A stretch of 64,000 nt of DNA, from positions 4,454,771 through 4,518,770 of the forward strand of contig NC_058137.1 in assembly GCF_011075055.1 (NCBI RefSeq), in the 5' to 3' direction. The notes beneath the pieces were generated by a model. It ran no database searches and was not told where the DNA came from. It saw only the letters and a program-made list of their open reading frames with translations. This document shows, in pieces, positions 22,262 through 33,700 of this stretch; the first letter of the stretch is position 1, and every line of letters starts with the position of its first letter. Position numbers and translations under genes: made by a program. This DNA is from Mangifera indica. Lineage: Eukaryota; Streptophyta; Magnoliopsida; Sapindales; Anacardiaceae.

Positions 22262-22779
22262 CTAAAAATCCTACTTTGGTTGGACATGCAAATGTTAGAT
22301 ATTTTTCTAACCCTCATAAAATCCACTTATCGACAAAATATGTTTTTACTTATAATGACATAACAATATTATGACGCTCCACCAAATGGATTTCAATTAC
22401 AATATCTTCAAATCATTCAGAGATTTTAACTCTTCATGAAGCTAATCGAGAATGCATATAGTTACGATCTATCATCCATCATATTCGGAATACGTGCAAT
22501 CTTTCTTTTACAACAAATACTTCTTCTATTTTATATGAAGACAATGTAATATGTATTGCCTAAATTAGAAGTTGATACATTAAAAGGGACAGAACCAAAT
22601 ATATCTTTCTGAAGTTCTTTTACACTCATGAGTTCCACCAAAGCCAAAAGATTGATATTAAACAAATACAATTCAGTGAGAATCTTGCAGATTTGTTCAC
22701 CAAGATATTACCGACATCAACATTTGAAAAGTTAGTATATAACATCAATGTGCGACAATTCAACAGACAACCAAATTAA
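22262..22779 (+). pseudogene. Copia RNase H / pol C-terminus fragment
   Basis: With frameshifts this reads as the end of Copia pol (PTLVGHANVRYFSNPHK, YNDITILWRSTK, HSEILTLHEANRECIWLRS, then [20 protein letters not shown]), matching the intron 6 Copia. Protease, integrase and most of RT are deleted. Confidence 0.8.
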
Positions 22780-23043
22780 TTTGACTACAATAGGGGAGAT
22801 AAAATTTTTAAAGTTTATCACATATTGGATAAAATGTGTACTATACCCTTTTTTTTTTTACTAGGTTTTGTTCCATTGGGTTTTTTTAGTAAGATTTTTA
22901 ATAAGACAATTTTAGCATATCCAACCCCACTTTACATGACATTAAATAATTATGTTATTTTATTTTAGTTTTTTATCTTACTGGTTTTTTTTTTTAACAA
23001 TGTTAATATAATTATCTGTAAGTGATAAAAATTCAAGAATGAG

Positions 23044-23353
23044 TGTTATATAACATGTGATTTTCCACATGTAAACTCAATAGTAGTTTTGGTGGCTAAT
23101 TGATTAAATGCATTAATTAATTAAACACAAATTTATTATATTAAGTACAAAAACAACTAATGTGTTGTGTACACATACTTAAGATAATTTGGGGCTGGTC
23201 AATTCTTGGGACAATTCTCACATCATTCTCTCATTCAATAAAAGCATAGTCACTCTTCCAATTTCTTTTATAGCTTCCATTTCTTCTTTTATCATAAAAT
23301 CTCAGTGACATAAATCTTACATCTTTCCAATTCGTCCAATCATATTTATAACA
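23044..23353 (+). repeat. 3' LTR of deleted Copia
   Basis: Starts TGTTATATAACATG and ends ATATTTATAACA. Matches 21459-21798 over most of its length with many substitutions and indels. Confidence 0.8.
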
Positions 23354-23525
23354 ATCCAATATTTGTTGTACTTGTAGTTCCACATTTATTATCATTTCTC
23401 ACCATGTTCTTAAAATTCACTCATAAAATAGAAAATGTGTAGATCCCGTAGTTTTTAGATTATTTGAAAAAATTAAAAAAAAAAAGTATGGGAATTATTT
23501 TGGTATGGCAAGGCAAACAATAAAA

Positions 23526-23562
23526 TATATGTGTGTGTGTGTGTATATATATATATACACAA
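23526..23562. repeat. (TG)n/(TA)n microsatellite
   Basis: ATATATGTGTGTGTGTGTGT followed by a TA run. Simple repeat, probably variable between individuals. Confidence 0.9.
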
Positions 23563-23997
23563 AAGAAATTATAAAATTTAGATTTAGTAAGATATACCGT
23601 CAATAATAAATTTAAAGAAATAAATAACAATATTAATTTTAACTTTTGCAATTTTCATAGACCACTTAATTAAAATCAATATAGCATTATAACATTTTAA
23701 ATGTAAATTATTCAACCCAATTGTGCAAGTTAGTTTGTTAAATGACTAGACAATACACGCCCACATGACATGTTTAAAATCTGACGCTTCAGGCATAGTA
23801 GCAAACCCAACATAACAACAATACCATAACCTAAATCTAGATTGCTCAATCACAGTAAAAACTCAGTCTTCAGTGGCAACAAACATGAACACTGAACTAA
23901 GTTTTCAAATTAAGCTTCATTTTTGATAAAATACCAACACTAGCTGAAGGACGATGAAATCAACCATATAGTGTGTAGGCTCACCATCTATTAGTTC

Positions 23998-25058
23998 TTA
24001 ATCGCCGCTGGCACAGCCCCTGCAACCGCAATGGACACACTCTATGACTTTCTCCTCCCTAAGATTCTTGGGTACTCGGCACACGCAAGTTGTTTGGAAG
24101 TTGTGATCCCGTGGCTGCATGCATCTTAAGCAACACAAACGTTCATAGCCCGGCTGCAAGTCACAACACACATCCTCAATATCAAAAGTTACAAAACTAT
24201 TCTCAAATTTCCCCGATTAAGCAGAGAACACAGTACAAACTTCTATGAGGAACTGAAAAAGAAGACCTATATAAGTTGAATAATCTCTTTTTCCTACAAT
24301 ATATCTTTGCTGGAACTTAAATTGAACAGTTTACTTTCCAATAGCTTATCCTCATTACAGATTTAATAACCTTATTCTGGTCCCAAAAATGAAGAAGCCA
24401 GCAGAACACACTTCACAATAGTAAATTAAGATAGATATTTAGACAAACCTTCTTCCATTTTGCAATCAGATTGCGGTCAGCATATCCTTGGTCCAAACAA
24501 AACTCATAAAGCTCCTTAGATATTTCCTTCCTTCGGTGATAAAGGTCAAAAATGTAGCGGCTCTTCTGATGTGCTATTTTAAATATAGGCCATAGTGTTT
24601 CACACTTCCTCTTGCCATCATGTGGATCATTCTCCGCTGTCCAAAACATACACGTTATTTTTATTTTCACAAGTTCAAAAAATAAATACTATTAGGATAC
24701 TATGCTTATGGAGCTCACCTGAGAGATCTTATAATTTTATCACTAACTAATATTTTTATATATGATTAAATAGACATCCTTTAGGGTCTATATTTAAAAA
24801 AAATTTATATAAAAACATAAACCCAATAATGACTTTAAATTATTTTATAAGACATTAGATGCAATGAAATTTAAGAATCTCTTAAAACGAATCTATAATT
24901 TCTTGAACTAATATCATTGTAAAAGGATAATCAGTGAAATGCGCTTAATGTGGAAGACAACAACCTTCTCTCATCTTGGCTTGTAATTCATGAAGGGTAG
25001 GCTCGATTAATTCCCAGCCCTCTGGATACTGGACACGGTTCGTCTTAACCTTAGGCAT
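23998..25058 (-). CDS. BUD31: BUD31 / G10 spliceosome-associated protein, 3 coding exons, intact
   Basis: A nuclear splicing factor found with the Prp19/NTC-related part of the activated spliceosome. Coding exons: 24965-25058, 24449-24636 and 23998-24153; GT-AG joins are in phase and give 145 aa, which I recall as the usual plant length. It starts [20 protein letters not shown] and continues through [18 protein letters not shown]. It ends in a cysteine cluster ([18 protein letters not shown]) that binds zinc in this family. An acceptor at 25067-25069 before the ATG and a donor at 26623 imply a 1.56-kb leader intron. It lies between the transporter and the BTB/LRR gene on the same strand, with its own upstream region. 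Confidence 0.96.
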
Positions 25059-26552
25059 TCTTCAACCTGCCACAGAAGACACAAAACAAGAATGAATAAA
25101 CATAAGTCACCTGTTTCTCTGAATAATCTGTTAATATGATTCAATACACTCCAATAAAAATATTCCATGTGATTAGTCAGTACAAGTTGCATATGTTTGA
25201 CAGATGAGGAATAAAAAATGTGATTAATCACAAATTAGAATTCATATATTTATCAGTTGCTTGCATTATAGAATAACTAATAACTTTCATAGCGAATGTA
25301 GATCACCATAACACTTGAACGAAAATTCTATTCCAGAGTAGTAGTAACAAACACCTTAGGTATTTTCTCCAGACATCATCGGATTATCCTAAATGTCAAG
25401 TTGCCAGTAGGTATGACAACAGGAAAGAGCAGGCCACAGTCCCTCTTTATCCAATTATGTGCACAGACAACATTCACTTAAAAAAGGGATCTGACCCTAC
25501 CACAGCTTTTCCCTTCCTCTTTATCAAGTTTACACCATGAAACATGAATTAAACAAACAACCAACTAACAACATAAATAATTTACATTAAACACTCAAGC
25601 TGCTAATAGATGGCATTGCAGAAACAATGACGTGTAACTCCACTAAGAAAAAGTAAAACAGCTAAAGGTAGAAGAAAAGAGAACTTCTAGAAATCAGATA
25701 ATCAAAACATAACAAAACTGGTTATCAATGTCATATATCAGTCTGTTATCAATGCCAATCGGGTGGATTTAACTCAAAGTACTTGGTAAGATCCAGATTT
25801 TACAATCTTGTTAGTGTTGGTTTTACAAGAGACAACTCCGTAGAGTGCATCCTTCCCCAAGTATCTCCAAGTCCACAATCATTTCTCAAGTCGTTAGTAT
25901 AAAATGATCTGGCTGGAGTTTGACCAATCTTCCTCCAAGGTTGAAATTTCATGCATGAAACTTGGAATAGATACTAGTAAGGGTTCTAGAATCCGTTTTG
26001 AAGTGCAGAGTTTCATCACCAATTGCCACACCTTCAATAGTATTGGTATAGCTATAAATAAAGAGGCATGAGCACATAGTACTAGATTTCATGTTTCAGC
26101 CAAAATTTTGGGCTAATATGTGGCACATAATGGCTGACAAAGTCTGTTATCACAATTTTTTTTTTTTAAACTACAATCTACAGATACGTTTAAAACATAC
26201 AAAAATCATTTACCACAACCAAAACATCCCATAGAAACATCCTTCTTCAGCTAATTCAGAGAACCTTAACAGAAAGATTACATTACCAACTCAACTTTTG
26301 TACTTCATATGCTCGCGTTATAACCAAATAAAGACGTAATTTAAGAACAGAATGCAAGACAACGCCTATAAAAATGTCTTCGTTGACTAAAGTTTTCTTC
26401 ATGCCGCGAAGAAAAGAACAAATAAATTAAATCCTCGAAGAGCGAAAAAATGAACCCATATTTTATCATGAATCCAACGACACAAAGCAAGTATTAGGCT
26501 GAAAGCATAAAGTAAACCATCCTTTCTATAACATCTGGACTCGTCCCTATTA

Positions 26553-26568
26553 AAACCCTAAACCCTAA
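26553..26568 (+). promoter_or_regulatory. Telo-box repeat (AAACCCTAAACCCTAA)
   Basis: Two overlapping AAACCCTAA units just inside the BUD31 leader intron. Telo-boxes near the 5' ends of plant housekeeping and translation genes bind Myb-like factors; a role here is inferred from that and from position. Confidence 0.5.
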
Positions 26569-26623
26569 TCAAACATAGAATCATAAATAAACCATTTAAA
26601 ATTTAAATTAAATAATAAGTTAC

Positions 26624-26755
26624 CTTGAACGAGAGTTGAGTTGTTAAATCTAAGATGATAAATGGAAGCAGCAATCAGAATCGAAAACCAGGTGAGACAT
26701 ACCAGAGTGTTTTGCCTTTCGGTTAGCCACAGAAAGAGGAAAGGAGAAGAATCCT
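26624..26755 (-). other. Probable 5' UTR exon of BUD31
   Basis: On the minus strand CTCTCGTTCAAG is followed by a good donor (GTAACT), and the matching acceptor TGTGGCAG lies 8 bases before the ATG. The transcription start is not visible; the upstream edge is a guess. Confidence 0.5.
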
Positions 26756-26759
26756 TTTA

Positions 26760-27777
26760 TTTTCGGGGATATGATATCTATCCAATTTAGGTACAACTTA
26801 ATTAAAACAAAAAACGGTGCAAATTTGAATTAATTTAACTTAATGACACTACAATAATATTTCTATTTTATTGATGAATAAAACAAGTAATAAAATTTAA
26901 TTGATTCAATTTAAAGACATTTTAGCGACACTCAGCAATTATTTTTATTAAAAGTAAGACAAATTAGTATTTGCGCAAATTATAAGAAAAATAAAAACAT
27001 ATAAAGTCCAGTAAAATAATTATATCCAAAAAAACACACTACCACCTGTTAAAATTAATAAATAAAATATATTTAAAGATAAAATATAAATTTTTTAGAA
27101 GAAAAATAAATATTTTGATTTTATATTTTAAATTTAAAAAATGGTTGTCCTGCGTAAATTTTTGTGTTATTGTTTTAATTTTATATTTTATTTTTCTCTT
27201 TGTATTTAAACTGTTTTATTTTTTATGTTTTCTTTTAATATTTAATAATTAAACTTTTTTTTTTTTAAACTTTATCCCAAGATATTCCTGATTAATTTCA
27301 AATAAGTGACCCATCTTAGTTAGAATTAATTTCATCCCTGAAACTTCTGTTTCTTTTAGCAACTTCAATTGGAAGAAGAAGAGTATCTTTGTTTTACTTT
27401 CTATTTGGCAATGTTTCCATGGGAAGGAGCTCCACACCACAGGAAACAATCACTTTTAAACTCGCTAATTTTGCGACAACCTTATGATATGATTAGGTAA
27501 TTGATGGTTCAGTAGCAAAAGCAAAATTCACTCGGCAAAACAATACAGAGCTCTCCATCCTACATGCAAGAAAACCATGCATACATCTTCAAACAAAAAC
27601 TGCCAGCCCTTAGTCTTCGACCCAGATCAAACATTAACAACTCCAATTTCTCTGGTTTGCCTCTATTCCAACATCTAATCACAACAACTCCTGTTAACAA
27701 CCCCTGTATTTAAGTACTCCGAAATTCAATTCTGTACACAGCCTTTGGGGCTTTGTAGAATATTTGGATGGACCAAT
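26760..27777. other. Spacer between BUD31 and the FBL11-like gene, including the latter's 3' UTR
   Basis: 26760-27250 is AT-rich without features. From about 27440 the composition becomes less extreme, as expected of the 3' UTR of the FBL11-like gene, whose stop is at 27778-27780. No other gene seen. Confidence 0.5.
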
Positions 27778-30700
27778 TTATGCTAGTCTTTCTTTCACCA
27801 CAGTTCTTATGAGATTATTGCTGTTCCAAACTAGAACTAATGACTCCTTGTGCACTGCCCGTCCACAAGCCCCTGACAAATTAAGGTCTAAACATGATCT
27901 TTGCCGCTTACATCTTGCCAACTTCACACTGCTTAAGAAGTACCTGTCACCATACTGTAACAGGTTTTTGAAAGTTAGAATACAAATCTAATGCAATGCT
28001 GAAAGAAAACATAGGGAACGAGGCTCAAGTCTCAACTCTATATTGTACACAAAAGTGGACACTGTTAGTGTTAGAGTTAAAATATATGTGAGAAGGAAGA
28101 AAAGCAGGAAAGGACCTCATGAGGAGACAACTGGCAGCATGCTGAAAGGGACAGATGGAAGAAGGCAAGAAAAAGAGGAGACAACAGAATATCATTCGCC
28201 CAGAAAAGGTATAATGCAGAAACGGTTAACAGAGGGGACCAACAACACACTAGGAGCTGAGATGGCAGTGCAAGATTGGAGAAGCATTTATGAAGAAAAG
28301 ATATAAGGGAGAAAAGAAGGAGGAAACAGGAGAGAAGTGTAAGAAGAATCAGAGGGAGGGCCAGCTCCAGAGGGCTGGAAAGTTATTTGTTTTTTATCTG
28401 TGGTTTTGTGATCCCGATTGTATCGTCTTTTGCAATTTCTTACTTTCGTTGTATTAACTTTGCGATGGAACATCAATAGAAGACTGAATGTTATTTTATA
28501 ATCAATTCCAGAAGAAACAATACAATATTTACTTTCTTTATTTGTTTCTCTACATCACATGCAATTTCACATTACATTAGTGCTACAACTTGTTTGTTGA
28601 GGGTTCTGGCTAAGACTGGAACCGTCTGTAGGCGAAATACCGCAACCGTCCAGGCAAGATTGATCGGAGAGGAAGTCCACGTGGATTAGCGCCTCTGAGA
28701 TCACCAGGTACGTAACAATTTGGTATCAGAGCCATCACCATGTCTCCCAGTTGCAATCGTGCGGCGCGGGTGGTGACGCCGGCATTGCAGTGTTCGCCCG
28801 GGGCTAGCAGGGAGCTAGCGCACAGCCAGCCCGCGTGGGCGCCGGGACTGCGGAGCGTGGTGGTATGTTACGATCCTAAATGCAAGGTATGGGACTTGGA
28901 TCCCACATTGGAAAGTATGGGCAACTAATGTGGGGTTTATATGGCCTTGGGCTCTCCCATCTCAATAGCTAGCTTTTGAGGTGTGGTTCTCCTAAGATTC
29001 GTATCATTTGGTATCAGAGCAGGACATGACGAGAATGGATAGTCGGGTTGAAACGTTAGAAACAGAGGTGACCACCATGAAAGAAGGGATGGATGAGATG
29101 AGGGCGCAGATGGGGGAGTTGAACTCCAGAATGGGCCACCTAGGCTCAGATATGGAGGCGATTAAGGGATACTTGAGAGATTTAAGAGAGGCCACGTTGG
29201 GCAAAGAGGGAGGGGACAAAGGCAAGGCTCCAATGCAACAGGAACCTTCACCTTCATACTCACCGCCAGGGAGAGAACCATCCATACCACCACCTGAGAG
29301 AACTGAAGAGGTGGAGGAAGGGGGAAGGGGAGCACACAGAGAATCAAGGGATGAGAGAATAGGGGAGAGCCGAAGAGATTTACAGTACCGTCGACTAGAC
29401 TTGCCGCTGTTCGAGGGAGAGGGGGCATTGGATTGGTTGGCGAGGGTGGAACGGTATTTTCAGGTCAATCACTTAACAGAAAGAGAAAGGCTAACGGCAG
29501 CGGGAGTTTGTATGGAAGGGGACGCACTCCACTGGTTACAATGGAGGGAGAAACGACAGTTATTTGAAGGGTGGGAAGAGTTTAAGAGCGAGGTGCTACG
29601 TCGTTTCCCACCACCTGACGATCGAACACCAGAGGAGGAGCTCTTCTCTCTGCGACAGATACATTCAGTGAAGGAGTATCGCTGCCGATTCGAGTTGCTT
29701 TCAGCGGCTGTCGATGGGCTATCAGAAGAAAAACAGCAGGTGATTTTTATGAACGGATTGACCGAAGAGATTCGATCGGAGATAAAACTATTTCATCCGC
29801 GCTCACTGGAAGACATGATGGAACGTGCACAACAAGTTGAGAAGAAGAATGTCATTATCGACGAGAAGTATGTCATCCGACAAGGGAGAACCCACCCGAG
29901 AAATCAGAACCAACCCAACCCAACCAGATACTTTTCACACCACCAAACCAGCCCAATATCTTTCGTGTCCAGCCCATCTGGATCCCACCCAAACACTAGA
30001 CCCAGCTCCTCCATAACAGCCAACTCAGTGAACAACCCAAACCTAACACACACCCGAACATTACATTACCCAGCTGGAAACCCACCTGGCCCATATTCTC
30101 ACACAAATAATTCCCATGTGCCATCCACCAGCAGAACACCTCACACTCCCCTGCAAACTACAGTAAACCCATCCCACAGAGCTCCAGCGACTTCGGGGGC
30201 TTCGACGACATTTCCAAGAAGAGAGGGAAATTTTCGACGACTCACAGATGAAGAATTTCGTGCAAAGGTGGAAAAGGGTCTATGCTTTCGATGTGATGAA
30301 CGATACGTGCCTGGGCATAGATGTCGATTTCGACAGCTTCGAATAATGCTCGCCGATGAGGATGAAACGGAGGAAGAAGCAAGAGGAGAAGAGGAAGATA
30401 CTGTGGTCGAAGAGCAAGAGATGGAGACCAATTTGAACGTGAGTTCAGTGGTGGGTTTGGATTTGCCCAAAACGATGAAGATGATGGGGGAATTAGAAGG
30501 CAGAAAGGTGGTAGTTTTAATTGACAGCGGAGCAACTCATAACTTTGTGGCAAAAAGAATCGTGGAGGAATTGAAACTTCCTGTAAAAGCAACTAAGTTT
30601 GCTGTGGTGTTGGGAGACAGTCGAAGAGTGAAAGGATTAGGAAGATGTGATGGGCTGACTTTATTAATACAAGGGCACTCTACTCAACAAGATTTCCTTC

Positions 30701-33700
30701 CGTTCCACCTTGGAGGGGTTGATGTAATTTTGGGAGTAGATTGGCTAAGTCGACTAGGGGAAGTAAAGGCCAACTGGAAGCAACAAACTATGAAGTTTAC
30801 ATGGGAAGGGAAAAGGGTTGAATTGAAGGGAGACTGGTCGTTGAAATGTTTGGAGGTTTCATTTCGATCACTCACTAAAGCCATTGATGAAGAAAAAGAA
30901 GGCTACTTAGTGGAGCTGAAGCCATCTGAGGAAAATTTATATGGACAGGGGACAGAGCACCCTGAAATTGGTGAACTGCTAATAGAATTCAGGGACATTT
31001 TTGGGGAACCTCGAGGACTGCCGCCAAAGAGAAATTGTGACCATGCCATCCGACTAGTTAGTGGGGCACAGCCACCTAATTTAAGACCTTATAGGTACCC
31101 TTATTACCAGAAGAATGAGATTGAGAAGATTGTGCAGGAAATGCTCTCTGCAGGGGTGATCCGACCAAGCACTAGCCCTTTCGCAAGCCCCATCATTTTG
31201 GTTCGAAAAAAAGACGGTGGGTGGAGATTTTGTGTCGACTATAGGGCATTAAACAAAGTTACTATCCCTGATAAATTTCCGATGCCTACTATCGACGAAC
31301 TTCTAGACGAATTAACAGGCGCTGTAACGTTCAGTAAAATTGATCTCAAATCGGGATACCATCAGGTTCGTGTAAGGGAGGAGGACATCGAAAAGACCGC
31401 ATTTCGAACGCATGACGGACACTATGAGTTTCTAGTTATGCCCTTCGGATTAACGAATGCACCCGCCACTTTTCAAGGAATAATGAATGAGATTTTCAGG
31501 CCGTATTTGAGAAGGTTTGTCCTCGTATTTTTTGATGACATTTTGGTATACAGTAAGGGAGTCGAAGACCATCTGCAACATCTTCGGGTGGTATTAAGTT
31601 TGCTCAGAGACCATCAATTACTGGTTAATAAGAAAAAGTGCAGTTTCGGACAAGATAGAGTGGAGTATTTGGGTCATATAGTATCACAGAAAGGAGTGGA
31701 GGCAGATCCAAAAAAAATTAGGGACATGGAAAGATGGCCGCAACCACGAGACATTAGAGATCTTCGAGGGTTTTTGGGGTTGACAGGGTACTACCGTCGA
31801 TTCGTTAAGGACTATGGTAAAATTGCTGAACCATTGACAAATCTTTTGAAGAAAAATTCTTTCTGTTGGAATGCAGAGGCACAAAAAGCCTTTGAGACTC
31901 TCAAAACAGCAATGGTTACAGTACCTGTATTGGCTATGCCAGACTTCACTAAAGAATTCATCGTAGAGACGGACGCATCAGGCACCGGGGTTGGAGCAGT
32001 CTTGATGCAAGGGGGGCGACCAATTGCGTTCCTTAGTAAAGCTTTGTCAATTAGAAATCGGGGCAGATCGGTGTACGAAAGGGAATTAATGGCTATAGTC
32101 CTAGCCTTCCAAAAGTGGCGCCACTACCTTTTAGGAAGGCATTTTAAAGTCCGAACAGATCAAAAAAGTTTAAAATTCCTCACCGAGCAACGACTTACAG
32201 GACATGATCAACAAAAATGGTTGGTTAAAATGTTAAGATTTGATTTCGAAATCGTATATCGACCGGGGTGTGAGAATAAGGCAGCGGATGCATTATCAAG
32301 AAATCCCAGATTTGTTGAGGAAATTCGGTCGATCTCTGTGCCAAAAATCATAGAGGAAGAAAGCCTACAGAAGGAGATCGAACATAGTAAAAAATTACAG
32401 GAGTTAATACAGGAAGTAATATGTAATCCCACTGGGCATCAACATTATTCTTTGCAAAGAGGAAGATTACTATACAAGGGAAGGCTGGTAATTCCCCGAG
32501 AATCCTCATTCATCCCATTGTTTCTTAAAGAATTTCACTCAACTCCACAAGGTGGCCATTCAGGGTTCATCAGAACCTATAAAAGAATAGCAGCCATTTT
32601 TCATTGGGAGGGAATGCTCAAGGATATTAAAAAATTCGTGGCTGAATGCGAAGTGTGCCAACGAATGAAATATGAAGCCATGTCACCTGCAGGACTTCTT
32701 CAACCCCTGCCAATTCCAACTCAAATATGGGAAGAATTATCTATGGATTTCATCACGGGGTTGCCAAAGGTGAAAGGGGTCGACACCATCCTAGTGATTA
32801 TTGATAGACTTTCCAAATTTGGGCATTTCTTAATGTTACGACGTCCTTTTACGGCCAAAGAAGTTGCTGAAGTTTTTATTAAAGAAATAGTCCGCCTTCA
32901 TGGGTTTCCAAATTCTATTGTAACGGATCGGGATAGCATTTTTATGAGTAACTTCTGGAAAGAAATCTTCAAAGCTGCAGGTACGTATCTCAAATGGGGG
33001 TCAGCATACCACCCCCAAACGGATGGACAAACGGAGGTCGTCAATCGAAGTCTAGAAACGTACCTTCGTTGTTTTTGCAGCGGACAACCGAAGAAGTGGC
33101 CGGAATGGATGGCTTGGGCAGAATATTGGTACAACACTTCCTTCCACAGCGCAATGGGCATGACACCTTTCAAAGCGGTTTATGGACGTGACCCACCACC
33201 ACTCCTTCGATGGGTCGATGAAGGTTCCAAAGTGGAGGGGGTGAACCAAATGATTAGAGAACGCAACATAATTTTAGATGACTTAAAGATCAACTTGCAA
33301 AAAGCACAGGAGCGGATGAAGCAGCAGGCCAACAGACATCGAAGAGAGGTTTCATTCGAAATTGGTGATGAAGTTTTCCTCAAGCTTCAACCATATCGCC
33401 GTCGCTCATTGGCGTCACGCCCAAATGAGAAGTTGAGCCCCAGATTCTACGGCCCATATAAAGTGATTGATAAAGTTGGACAGGTGGCATATAAGTTGCA
33501 ACTCCCAGAGACAGCCAAGATCCATCCTGTTTTTCATGTGTCCCAACTTAAGAGGCAATTAGGGACATCTTTGAAGAGCCAACCATTACCAGCTTGTTTA
33601 AGTGAGGAAGGTGAACTGATAGCACAACCAGAGAAGGTATTGCAATACCGTTATTCAGCTCAGGGTGAGCTGGAATTGCTGGTTAAGTGGAAAGAATTAC

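Larger units (their letters stand above)
21459..23353 (+). mobile_element. Deleted Copia element related to the one in ABCG intron 6
   Basis: LTRs at 21459-21798 and 23044-23353 flank about 1.25 kb. After the 5' LTR comes the same type of primer site (CGTTATCAGTATGATCAG). Hairpin-like leader traces follow at 21991-22110, then only the last part of pol (22262-22779). Before the 3' LTR, CAAGAATGAG resembles the PPT of the first element. Flanks ATTCA (21454-21458) and ATCCA (23354-23358) may be a decayed duplication. LTRs are clearly diverged, so it is older than the intron 6 copy. Confidence 0.8.

Noticed and set aside
29008..29025. Six-residue N-terminal extension of the Gypsy polyprotein
   Set aside because: It would start at TTG within the primer-binding site; the first ATG is at 29026.
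30141..30592. Minus-strand open frames within the Gypsy gag-pol
   Set aside because: Antisense shadows of a continuous 1669-codon frame.
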